From NCBI GenBank assembly GCA_025149285.1, contig CP102274.1, positions 1,565,501 through 1,629,500 on the forward strand: 64,000 nucleotides of DNA, in the 5' to 3' direction. The notes beneath the pieces were generated by a model. It made no database searches, had not been told where the DNA came from, and saw nothing but the letters and a program-made list of their open reading frames with translations. Positions 45,865-53,913 of this stretch are shown in pieces. The stretch is from Hungatella hathewayi (GTDB lineage Bacteria > Bacillota > Clostridia > Lachnospirales > Lachnospiraceae). Both the position numbers and the translations under genes were made by a program. Numbering within the stretch: position 1 is the first letter of the stretch; each line of letters begins with the position of its first letter.

Positions 45865-46929
45865 ATGTACGAACTCAAAGATAAGAAAAAAGAAGGAACC
45901 CGAAAGCCCATATGGAAGAAAGCGGCGGCGTGTGTCATGGCGCTGATCCTGTTTTTCATCTGTTCTGCCATGCTTTATGTGACGAAGCTGGCTTCCACCA
46001 TACAGAAGATCCCGGATGCGGATATCAAGGAAATCAAAAATGATAATCTGAAAGAAGAGACGGAAGAAAAGATGGGCGGCTATTGGACCGTGGCCATTTT
46101 CGGCGTGGACAGCCGTGACGGAAACTTAGGCAGGGGAACCAACGCTGATACACAGATGGTCCTGACTGTAAAACGGGACAGCGGAGAAATCCGGCTGGCG
46201 TCGGTTTACCGGGATACGCTGCTGATGAGCAACGTGGCCGAAGGCAAATGCAGAAAGATTAACTCCAGCTATGCAGAGGGCGGACCGGAGCAGGCAGTCA
46301 CGGCACTGAATGAGAATCTGGATTTAGATATCATGGACTACGTATCATTCTCCTGGTCGGCGGCGGCGGATGCAGTCAACCTTCTGGGCGGGATCGACAT
46401 GGATATTACAAAGGCGGAATATGCCTACATCAACTCGTTTATTACAGAGACCGTGGAACGTACCGGGATCCCTTCGGTCCATTTAACCGGCCCTGGACTG
46501 ACCCATTTAGACGGAGTCCAGGCGGTGGCCTACTGCAGGCTGCGCCTGATGGACACGGATATGCAGAGGACGGAGAGGCAGAGAAAGGTGATAGAGGCGG
46601 TTCTGGAAAAACTGAAAACCGCGGATTTGGCCACGATCAACCGTCTGCTTGAGACGGTGCTGCCGCAGGTTTCCACAAGCATAACCATGGCGGACGGCCT
46701 CTCTCTGGGAAAGAACGCCGGGAAGTACCATATGGTAAAAACGGAGGGATTCCCACAGGAGTATGGAACGGCCACCATTGGAAAACTGGGCCACTGTGTG
46801 ATTCCCAATACACTGGAGACCAATGTGGCCGGGCTTCATAAATTCCTGTATGAGGATGAGGATTACCAGATATCGGACCGGGTGAGAGAAATCGGTCGGG
46901 AAATTGTAAAACAGGCAGTGGGAGAGTGA
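45865..46929 (+). CDS. LytR-CpsA-Psr (LCP) family protein
   Basis: 354 residues. A short basic cytoplasmic part, one membrane segment (about 20-42; AAACVMALILFFICSAMLYV) and an outer LCP domain (about 75-310). The domain shows FGVDSRDG, TNADTQMVLTV, ASVYRDTLL, INSSYAEGGPEQAV, DYVSFSW and CRLR/DTDMQRTERQRKV, with the Arg and Asp residues that bind polyprenyl phosphate. LCP proteins attach wall glycopolymers to peptidoglycan. It is first in an operon with a LytTR regulator and a GHKL kinase. Confidence 0.93.
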   Translation: MYELKDKKKEGTRKPIWKKAAACVMALILFFICSAMLYVTKLASTIQKIPDADIKEIKNDNLKEETEEKMGGYWTVAIFGVDSRDGNLGRGTNADTQMVLTVKRDSGEIRLASVYRDTLLMSNVAEGKCRKINSSYAEGGPEQAVTALNENLDLDIMDYVSFSWSAAADAVNLLGGIDMDITKAEYAYINSFITETVERTGIPSVHLTGPGLTHLDGVQAVAYCRLRLMDTDMQRTERQRKVIEAVLEKLKTADLATINRLLETVLPQVSTSITMADGLSLGKNAGKYHMVKTEGFPQEYGTATIGKLGHCVIPNTLETNVAGLHKFLYEDEDYQISDRVREIGREIVKQAVGE

Positions 46930-46933
46930 GGTG

Positions 46934-47659
46934 ATGATACAGTTGGTACGGATAGCGGTTTGTGATGACGAGCCCGCATTTGCGGAGCGGGTAAAAATAC
47001 TGATTGAAGCGGAATGCCGCGGACTGGGCGTTTCGGCGGAGGTTTCCCTCTATACAGACAGTGGTATGCTGGCATACGATATCGGAGAAAAACGGTATTT
47101 TGACATGCTTTTTCTCGATATTGAGATGCCGGGGCTTTCCGGCATGGAGCTGGCGGATCTCATCAAAGCTTCACTGCCGCAGGCACTCGTTTCCTTTATA
47201 ACCTCCCATACAAAGTACGCGGTGAAGTCTTTTGAACTCTCTATTTTCCGGTATATTCCCAAGGCGGAGGTGGAAAGCTGCCTCCCCATGGCGGTTTCGG
47301 ATGGGATACGGCTGCTCTCCTGGAAAGTGAAGGAGTGCTACGTGGTGGAGACGCCGCGCCAGATCATAAAGGTGGCGGTGAGCGATATCCTTTATATTTA
47401 TAAAAAACAGAAGTACTCTGTTATGGTTCTGGAGGACGAGGAGATCCCGGTGCGGAAAGCTCTTGGGCAGCTGAAAGAGGAGCTGGACAGGGAGGAATTC
47501 CTGATGATCGAGAGGGGCTATGTGATCAACTTGTATCATGTATGGAAAATGGAGGGCACATCGGTGGTTCTTGACAATAAAACCGTGCTCCCGGTGAGCC
47601 AGAATCATGCGAAAGAAGTGAGAGAGACCATCACCGGTTTCTTCCGGAGGCATTTATGA
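46934..47659 (+). CDS. LytTR family response regulator
   Basis: 241 residues. The receiver domain (about 1-125) has the acidic pair in AVCDDE, phospho-acceptor Asp62 in LFLDIEMPGLSGMEL and a degenerate Lys end. The LytTR DNA-binding domain (about 135-241) shows ISDILYIYKKQKYSV-like strands, FLMIERGYVIN and PVSQNHAKEV. AgrA/LytR type. GTG at 46931 is one codon earlier. It overlaps the kinase gene by 4 bases, a standard coupled pair. Confidence 0.94.
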   Translation: MIQLVRIAVCDDEPAFAERVKILIEAECRGLGVSAEVSLYTDSGMLAYDIGEKRYFDMLFLDIEMPGLSGMELADLIKASLPQALVSFITSHTKYAVKSFELSIFRYIPKAEVESCLPMAVSDGIRLLSWKVKECYVVETPRQIIKVAVSDILYIYKKQKYSVMVLEDEEIPVRKALGQLKEELDREEFLMIERGYVINLYHVWKMEGTSVVLDNKTVLPVSQNHAKEVRETITGFFRRHL

Positions 47660-48960
47660 ATACCCTATTCAAGCTTTGCGAACTGGCAGCCTATTTTTTC
47701 GAGGCTCTGATCTGTTACTTTTTTATCCAGCTGTTTTTTCCTGAAAAGGCTAAAGGGAAGATCCGCTTTTTTCTGCTGTCCGGCGTGCTGCTGGTGACTG
47801 TTTTCATTGCGGATTCCCTGCATGTCTTCCCGTTTCTCGTTACCCTGTGGTTTGTGTTCTATATCTGCATGACGACGGTGCTTATCTTCCATGTAGATGT
47901 GTTTTACGCCGTTTCCCTGGTGAGCTTCTATATTCTGTGCGTCTATATTATTGATTTTTTCTGTATCTCCGTGATGGGCGTATTTTTAAAGAACCAGCAG
48001 TTTGCCCAGATGGTGATCGCCCAGCTGTCGCAGTGGCGGCTGGTGTATCAGGCGGCGGATAAACTGCTGCTGACTGCAGCGTATTTTCTGGCGAGGAAGG
48101 CATTTCGCAGGAAACTGGCCTACAATCCGGGAATGCTGTTTTTGACATCCGGACTGGGATTATGCGGCGTTGGGTTCCTGTCGTGGCTTACCATTCAGGA
48201 GACGAGCCTCCATGCGCTGTTTGGGTGGAGTATGTGTATTATTCTGCTGTTTCTCATCTATTTTCTCCTGCTGTTTTACTCGAAATATGTAGAGGAACAG
48301 AAGCAGCGTCTTGCGCTGGAGATGAAAGAGCAGATGATCGACAGGGAGTACGATTTGATGGTGCGGCAGCAGAGGGAGCAGGAGGAACTGTCCCACGATA
48401 TGAAAAATCATCTGCTTGTGCTTTCTTCCATGATTGGTGAGGGAAAGCTTGAAGAAGCGGAGATGTATCTGGAGCAGATGGGAGAGCCGCTGCGTCAGTT
48501 GGAGATGATGGTGTGGACTGGCGATCCCGTTCTGGATGTGCTGCTGAATAATGCCAGAAGCAGCGCGATAAAAAAGAAAATCCGTTTTACCATTCAGGCG
48601 GACGCCCTGACGCTGGGAGATATGGAAGACCGGGAGAAGTGCAGCTTATTTTCCAACCTGCTGGATAACGCTGTGGAGGCGGCTGATCAAGTGGAAGCAG
48701 GGGAACGCTGGATTGCCGTTAAGATACGGAGAACGGGAGAAATGGTATTCATTGAGCTGTCCAATTCCATGGCCGGTTCGCCTTCCGTTAAGGATAACCG
48801 TCTGGTTACAACGAAACGGCAGGGAACCGGCCATGGGCTGGGATTAAAGAGCGCAGAGCGGGTGGTGGAAAAATACGGTGGAAGCCTGGTCTGCGAGTAT
48901 GGGGATGACGTTTTTACTGTATTAGTAAGCTTTTTAGGTGGTTTTCCAGAACTTCCATGA
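47656..48960 (+). CDS. GHKL-type sensor histidine kinase
   Basis: 434 residues. About six membrane segments in the first 215 residues, then a short coiled coil (KYVEEQKQRLALEMKEQMID), the phospho-acceptor His247 in LSHDMKNHLLVL and a GHKL ATPase (CSLFSNLLDNAVEAADQ, GTGHGLGLKSAERVVEKYGG). It resembles AgrC/ComD-type sensors, which detect peptides, but no peptide precursor gene was seen nearby. The last 47 bases overlap the convergent PHP gene. Confidence 0.92.
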   Translation: MNTLFKLCELAAYFFEALICYFFIQLFFPEKAKGKIRFFLLSGVLLVTVFIADSLHVFPFLVTLWFVFYICMTTVLIFHVDVFYAVSLVSFYILCVYIIDFFCISVMGVFLKNQQFAQMVIAQLSQWRLVYQAADKLLLTAAYFLARKAFRRKLAYNPGMLFLTSGLGLCGVGFLSWLTIQETSLHALFGWSMCIILLFLIYFLLLFYSKYVEEQKQRLALEMKEQMIDREYDLMVRQQREQEELSHDMKNHLLVLSSMIGEGKLEEAEMYLEQMGEPLRQLEMMVWTGDPVLDVLLNNARSSAIKKKIRFTIQADALTLGDMEDREKCSLFSNLLDNAVEAADQVEAGERWIAVKIRRTGEMVFIELSNSMAGSPSVKDNRLVTTKRQGTGHGLGLKSAERVVEKYGGSLVCEYGDDVFTVLVSFLGGFPELP

Positions 48961-49819
48961 TCCGGCTGTCTTCCCAGGAGGCACCGTGGCCGCCGAGTTT
49001 AATGGAGGGCTTGTGTTTTCCGTGAAAATCGCTGCCGCAGGTGATGAGCAGACGATTTTTCACTGCGACATTCACATAGTGAGCAGAGGTTTCCTCATTG
49101 TGATACGAGGAGAATGCTTCTATTCCGTCAACCTCCCGAAAAAGGATGCTGTTCAGCAGTTCTGTCTCACTGCGATCCAGGTTCTGACCGGGATGGGCCA
49201 GTACGGCGATGCCTCCGGCGTCATGGATCAGCGATACCGCATCAGCCAGGGATATATAGCGGACAGGCACGTAAGCGGGCTTTCCTTCTGAGAAAAAATC
49301 CCAGTAAAACCGCACATTCGGCATATCGCTTTTTGCTCCGCCGGCCAGATAGGGGCGGAGCAGTTCATATTGTCCAGCCTCTTCTTTTGAGAGGAGAATT
49401 TCCGCAATCAATTCGCCGGGAACAACTCCGTCTGCAGCGGCGGCCATGACTTCCCCCTCGTCTACCGGTATGCCGGTTGCGCTCTGGAATAAGCGGATTT
49501 TTTCTCTGGCCGCGGTTTTTTCCTGATCCAGAATTTCCTGCTCGATCTGTGCAAATTCTTTGCGGGTATGATCGAAGCCGTATCCGAGAAGATGGAAATT
49601 CCGGCCTTTATGAGTGCAGTCTAACTCCACTCCGGAGAGGACGCGAAGACCGCAGGAGGAAGCTGTGGACTGGGCTGCCGTGACGCTGCGAACCGAGTTG
49701 TGGTCTGTAACTGCGATCAGCTCCATGCCCTGGGCCGTGCACATTGCCACAAGTTCCTGCGGTGTATATTCCCCGTCGTCACTGGCGGCTGAGTGGATAT
49801 GTAAATCAATCTTTGACAT
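48914..49819 (-). CDS. PHP domain phosphoesterase
   Basis: 301 residues. The N-terminal metal-binding motif is KIDLHIHSAASDDGEYTPQEL; TDHNS, LAHPGQN and CGSDFHGKHKPS supply the remaining His/Asp ligands. It resembles the RNase AM/YciV-type nucleoside 3',5'-bisphosphate or short-RNA phosphatases, but may act on a sugar phosphate. Start after AAGGAGACTAACC. It overlaps the MFS gene by 14 bases and is the last gene of the ROK-MFS-PHP operon. Confidence 0.9.
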   Translation of the reverse strand: MSKIDLHIHSAASDDGEYTPQELVAMCTAQGMELIAVTDHNSVRSVTAAQSTASSCGLRVLSGVELDCTHKGRNFHLLGYGFDHTRKEFAQIEQEILDQEKTAAREKIRLFQSATGIPVDEGEVMAAAADGVVPGELIAEILLSKEEAGQYELLRPYLAGGAKSDMPNVRFYWDFFSEGKPAYVPVRYISLADAVSLIHDAGGIAVLAHPGQNLDRSETELLNSILFREVDGIEAFSSYHNEETSAHYVNVAVKNRLLITCGSDFHGKHKPSIKLGGHGASWEDSRIMEVLENHLKSLLIQ

Positions 49820-51089
49820 GGTTAGTCTCCTTTCGGGAATAGAAGTAAATGAACTGTAAAAGCAGGATTCCCGCGGTGGATATCAGGTATAGAATCCGGA
49901 TGCCGGTAAATCCTGCGGCACCTGCTGCCGCGGTGCGGGCATTGATCATGCCTTTGACGGCGCCTCCTGTCAGAGGGCCGAGAATGGAACCGAGGCCGAT
50001 GGCGGCCGTATAAAAATTGTCGTAGACAATGCGGTTATCCTCGGGCATCAGCTCATATCTCCGGTTAAATACGGATATCACAAAACCGGCATTTGCGGCC
50101 GAGGATATGAGAAATGCAGCCGGAATGAAAATGAACCAGTTCTGAGCGGAGGCAAAGGACAGAAACAGGGTTTCACCGGCAAAGAACCAGATAGACATTT
50201 TTAAGGTGAATTCGTGGCCGTAACGGTCACTCAACCTTCCCCAGAAACTGAGCAGAATGATCTGAGGCAGAGAGATCATCATGTATAAGCCGGTCACAAT
50301 CTGATAGGGCAGCGCCAGATATTTCATCATGAAGACCATGGTATAGCTGTCGGAAATGGTAAGCAGCAGATAAAAGATAAATATGTAAGCGACAAAGCCT
50401 GTAAAACAGCGGTTTTTGAGAGGCAGCCGGGCAATGTCCAAAAATCGGCAGCTTCTGCCTGAGGACTGGTACGGTTCCCCGTCGGGGGTTGCAGCCAGCA
50501 GAATCACTTCCAGGATTCCCATCAGGGCTGCGGCGGCAAACAGGAGGGCGAAGCCGGCGTATTTTCCTTCCATGAGATCCATGAACCGGCCCCCGGCCAG
50601 AGAAAGCACCACGGTGACGGTCAGCGTCAGTGTCTGTCTTAAGGAAATGTACCGTCCGCTCTTTTTCTCTTCGATAAATCCAAGCATCCACTGGTTAAGC
50701 ACCACCGTGGTCTGTGCCTGAAGTGCGAAGGCAGCGACGACGGTGGGGACAAACACATAAAGCCGGATTCCGGCCGGAAAGAGCACCGGTATGGTCACGA
50801 TAAAAAGCGTTGCCAGGCGGGAGAGGATTGTAAGTGCTATGGTCAGTTTTTTCCGGCTGGTAAACCGCTCCAGAAATGCCGGAAACGCGAGAATCAGCAC
50901 GCCGCAGATATTGACGATTACACTTAAATAACTGACCAGAATATCACCGGCTCCCATAAGAATCGCGAGGCCGCTTAAGAAAACGCCGCTGGTCAGATAC
51001 GTAAACGCCGTGCCGAATCCGGCCTGAATGAAAAAGCAGGTCCGGCCACTTCTGCCAGGCAGACCCGGTCCTGCGGGCCCGCAGCTCAT
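49806..51089 (-). CDS. MFS transporter
   Basis: 427 residues with twelve membrane segments of the major facilitator superfamily (GFGTAFTYLTSGVFLSG opens TM1; RLSDRYGHEFTLK is the between-halves DRxGR-type loop). The substrate is not readable; by its neighbours, a sugar or glycoside. It starts 4 bases inside the ROK regulator gene after ATAAAGGAGCTGCC, so it is translationally coupled to it. Confidence 0.9.
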   Translation of the reverse strand: MSCGPAGPGLPGRSGRTCFFIQAGFGTAFTYLTSGVFLSGLAILMGAGDILVSYLSVIVNICGVLILAFPAFLERFTSRKKLTIALTILSRLATLFIVTIPVLFPAGIRLYVFVPTVVAAFALQAQTTVVLNQWMLGFIEEKKSGRYISLRQTLTLTVTVVLSLAGGRFMDLMEGKYAGFALLFAAAALMGILEVILLAATPDGEPYQSSGRSCRFLDIARLPLKNRCFTGFVAYIFIFYLLLTISDSYTMVFMMKYLALPYQIVTGLYMMISLPQIILLSFWGRLSDRYGHEFTLKMSIWFFAGETLFLSFASAQNWFIFIPAAFLISSAANAGFVISVFNRRYELMPEDNRIVYDNFYTAAIGLGSILGPLTGGAVKGMINARTAAAGAAGFTGIRILYLISTAGILLLQFIYFYSRKETNHVKD

Positions 51090-52132
51090 GGCAGCTCCTT
51101 TATAAACTGAACGTCGTCAAAGATCTTACCGGCTGTCAAAGACGCCATGCCGTCGTGGTAGTCATGCCACATATCGGCCGAGTACAGGATCTCCGCGGTC
51201 ATATGTTTTGGAAGAAGCGCAGAAAATCCGTCGCTTATGGGGCCGATGCAGTCCGTTCGCAGGTCCGGACCGCCCAGAACGACATACTGCGGGTTTAAGA
51301 TGCCGCAGATCCAGCTGATGATCCGGATCATCAGATCGGTGTAATCCTTATCGTCCAGTGCACTCATCAGCCATTCATCCAGAATTCGTCCATCCTCCAT
51401 GGGAATCAGCCCCAGCTCTCCAGCAAAGTTGCGAAAGCCGCGGACGATCCGTCCTCCTACGATAAAACCGGCGCTGACACACGTTTTTTCCAGATGGAGA
51501 TACGCCATATTCGTACGTTCCGGGGACTCGCAGGGGAATTCCTTTGCATAACAGCGCCCGAAGCCGATGGCTGTGGCATTTAAGTCGTTCTCCATGACAA
51601 CAGGTATGTGATACCGTTCGGCGAGGCGGTCACCTAAGTCATAACAGCATAATTCGTCGCTGCCTCCGGTTCCCTGCCAGAAAGCGCCGCCTTCCACGAT
51701 GCCCGGAACGCCGATCCCTATGGACTTTATATCCTTGCGCGCCATAAGTTCATCGAGAAATGCACAGATGGCCGGTTCGTAATCGCTGCCTGTAAACTCC
51801 AGTCTGACAGTCTCTAAAATCTCCCCGCAGATTCCAACAAGCAGTCCGTGCATGTCACTGCCCGAGATGCAGATCGCCGCGCCATAGTACTTATCCGGCT
51901 TGAAGCGGTAGCGTTCTGCTTTACGGCCTCCGCTGGATTTATCGTGTCCAATGCTTTCGATCTCGCCGTTTTCCATCATCTCTGCAAGGAGAGAGCGGAC
52001 TGTCGTAGAACTGATCTGTGTCTCACCGGCGATTTCCGCCCTGGTTGCGGTTCCCCTGCGTTTGATTACTCGGCGGATCTGTGAGAGATTCGCCTGCTTT
52101 AAAAGCCGTGGTCTGGCGGTTAATGTGTCCAT
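51086..52132 (-). CDS. ROK family transcriptional repressor
   Basis: 348 residues. A winged helix at about 10-75 (KQANLSQIRRVIKRRGTATRAEIAGETQISSTT type opening; ESIGHDKSSGGRKAERYRF) precedes a ROK sugar-binding domain (about 80-340; GIGVPGIVEGG, MENDLNATAIGFG, GGRIVRGFRNFAGELG). The ROK zinc motif with three Cys is not present. The NagC/XylR-type architecture implies repression relieved by a sugar. It is first in its own operon, with a palindrome overlapping its transcription start, so it probably autoregulates. Confidence 0.9.
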   Translation of the reverse strand: MDTLTARPRLLKQANLSQIRRVIKRRGTATRAEIAGETQISSTTVRSLLAEMMENGEIESIGHDKSSGGRKAERYRFKPDKYYGAAICISGSDMHGLLVGICGEILETVRLEFTGSDYEPAICAFLDELMARKDIKSIGIGVPGIVEGGAFWQGTGGSDELCCYDLGDRLAERYHIPVVMENDLNATAIGFGRCYAKEFPCESPERTNMAYLHLEKTCVSAGFIVGGRIVRGFRNFAGELGLIPMEDGRILDEWLMSALDDKDYTDLMIRIISWICGILNPQYVVLGGPDLRTDCIGPISDGFSALLPKHMTAEILYSADMWHDYHDGMASLTAGKIFDDVQFIKELP

Positions 52133-52160
52133 AAAAACGCCTCCTTGTCACTTTTATTGG

Positions 52161-52213
52161 AAACTTTTATAAGTTTATAACAAAAGTATATGCGAGAATG
52201 ACAGAAATGTCAA
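52161..52213 (-). promoter_or_regulatory. Consensus promoter and operator of the ROK-MFS-PHP operon
   Basis: On the minus strand TTGACA (52208-52213), a 17-bp spacer and TATACT (52185-52190) form a near-perfect sigma-A promoter. The 16-base inverted repeat AAACTTTTATAAGTTT (52161-52176) starts about 9 bases after the -10, at or just past the start of transcription, a classic repressor position. Confidence 0.75.
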
Positions 52214-52226
52214 TAGAGGAGAAGAC

Positions 52227-52624
52227 AGAATGACAAATCCCTTCCGAATTACCGTTACCATTCACGGCCCCGCTGAAAGTTTCCGCCGGCGTTCCGGTGC
52301 GTGGGAGGGGCAGCAGAAGGTAGCGTTTCTTGTTTCTTCGGTGGCAGGAACTAAAGCAGAAAGACGGGAAAAAGGGGCGGATCGTGCAAACTACGGTGAA
52401 CTCCTGAAGGACTTCACCTCCGTGTCCACTTGAAATCTGGCTTGGAGGCCAGATTTCACCACCTCTTTTTCCCGTCTTTCTGCTTAAGCTCCTGCGAACC
52501 TCGGAAAAGGAAACGCTACCTTCTGCTGCCCCTCCCACGCACCGGAACGCCGGCGGAAACTTTCAGCGGGCCGTGAATGGTAACGAATTACCACATAAAT
52601 GGCGGAAGGGATTTGTTTCATTCT
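52227..52624. repeat. Roughly 400-bp near-perfect hairpin element
   Basis: A nested inverted repeat. End arms 52227-52246 and 52603-52624 match (AGAATG, CAAATCCCTTCCG). 52254-52329 is the inverse of 52510-52584 except for one extra base. 52354-52374 is the perfect inverse of 52465-52485. The tip GAAATCTGGC/GCCAGATTTC (52432-52457) has a 6-base loop. The left side also carries its own hairpin (52395-52418). An open frame of 67 codons (52230-52433) has an AGGAG site but mirrors the pairing and is probably not a gene. It looks like a non-autonomous MITE-like unit or a long structured RNA; its right end touches the stop of the broken nuclease gene. Confidence 0.85.
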
Positions 52625-53521
52625 ATGATGTGGAGCTGCCGGTATCTTTTTGAAAATCTGCAATACTTTTCGATCGGGCGGCTAACTTCAGCCAGGCTGT
52701 CAGGACATTTACGTCTTTTTGTAAAATGATTCTCTCACGAAGAGCGTCAGGAACAGGGCCTAATTCAGAAAGCAGTTCTATAATGCTTCTTTCGATGCCC
52801 CTTTCAATGCCTCGTTCAATCCCCAATTGCTCTCTCTGTTCCAGTTTGTCAGCAAAAAGTTCTTCCAGTGCGTTACACAAATCGCATCCCTCCTTATATT
52901 TTTTCCAATTTGCTCTTATGACTAAATCCATGGCGCCTCATAGACCGGGTCCTGTTCCTTCCCTTTATAAGCTTTTGCCAGAGGCTCGATATCCTTTTGT
53001 ATCTCTAAATCAGAGCGCAGACGGCTGAGCCATATGGTTTCCTCAGGTGAAAGCTGATGGATAATTAACAGCTGAACTTTGAACAGCAGTTTGGATATGT
53101 AATAGATTCCGGGGAATTCTTCAGTAATCTCACTGCCATATGTCTCTCTTAAAAACTTGATCAGCTTATCTGGATACTTATTGACAACCAGCGTTATGGT
53201 GATCTCGGAAGGCAGGATTTTCACTTCCCGTTCCGCAGCTGCCTGATAAAGACAGGCGTAACCATTTACTTTGAAAAAATCATGGATCCCGAACGAAACT
53301 TCAGGATTCTTATATTCTACGATATTATACCGGCTGAAAATGCGTCCGAAACTTTTTTCGATTTTTCTACCGGACTCCTTGATGATTAAAGTATCAATCT
53401 GAAGAGGTTTTTTTGTCAGATTAAACTCCTCATGAAACTGCAGATACTCTTTCTCAGCCTCCAGTTCAATCTGCAGCACGGCCTGAAATGCCGGATGCCA
53501 TTGTAACGGTTTGTGCTCCAT
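52623..53521 (-). pseudogene. Frameshifted PD-(D/E)XK nuclease-like (Rpn/transposase-type) gene
   Basis: Two minus-strand frames form one gene. 53521-52922 encodes 199 residues (MEHKPLQWHPAFQAVLQIEL; LQIDTLIIKE then NIVEYKNPE, the D...ExK of a PD-(D/E)XK nuclease fold). 52931-52623 encodes 102 residues (MDLVIRANWKKYKEG; GIERGIERGIERSIIELL). The first frame ends DPVYEAPWI and the second resumes in the middle, so a net one-base loss near 52928 breaks a gene that would be about 295 residues. The ERGIERG tail is typical of the Rpn-like/PD-(D/E)XK transposase family. Reinitiation at the ATG 52931 is possible but a working enzyme is unlikely. Confidence 0.8.
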
Positions 53522-53841
53522 ACAGTTCTCCTTTTATTATATAAAAAGTTTGAGTGAACAGCAATAGGCATTCATAGGCATTTCCTCCCTTCTGCATTTT
53601 TTTGAGTTTTTGACGCAAGATTACAACCTGGCCGCTGCCAGGGGTGAACGGCATATACTTGACCGGTTATCTGGAAGTTTGACCGAAACGGTCTGTTGTC
53701 GTACTTCATGTACGAGAGATTGTCCGAAGGACTATGAGAAATCAGTACTGTCAGGAGATTGACAGAATATGAATACAGATGTGGTAATTATAACATAAAT
53801 TTCTGGTAATGTCTTGTAGTAAATTTATATTAGGAGATCAT
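53522..53841. other. Gene-free stretch before the oxidoreductase terminator
   Basis: About 320 bases. It has short hairpins (TCGTACTTCATGTACGA around 53697, GTCCGAAGGAC around 53722) and then an A/T-rich part. An open frame reaching 53809 has no family match. No gene is supported. Confidence 0.5.
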
Positions 53842-53886
53842 AAAAAATGGGAGGGAAACTCCAAATGGTTTCTGTTCCCCCTCCCA
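53842..53886 (-). terminator. Terminator of the Gfo/Idh-kinase operon
   Basis: On the minus strand TGGGAGGGGG pairs with CCCTCCCA (8-bp core plus extra pairs across a long loop), followed by T6 (53842-53847). It lies 28 bases after the oxidoreductase gene. Confidence 0.85.
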
Positions 53887-53913
53887 TCACTCGAAACACT
53901 GGGATATTACGTT

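Noticed and set aside
52230..52433. 67-residue open frame inside the hairpin element with an AGGAG site
   Set aside because: Its sequence is dictated by the long inverted repeat, it has no family match, and the opposite arm has the same content on the other strand.
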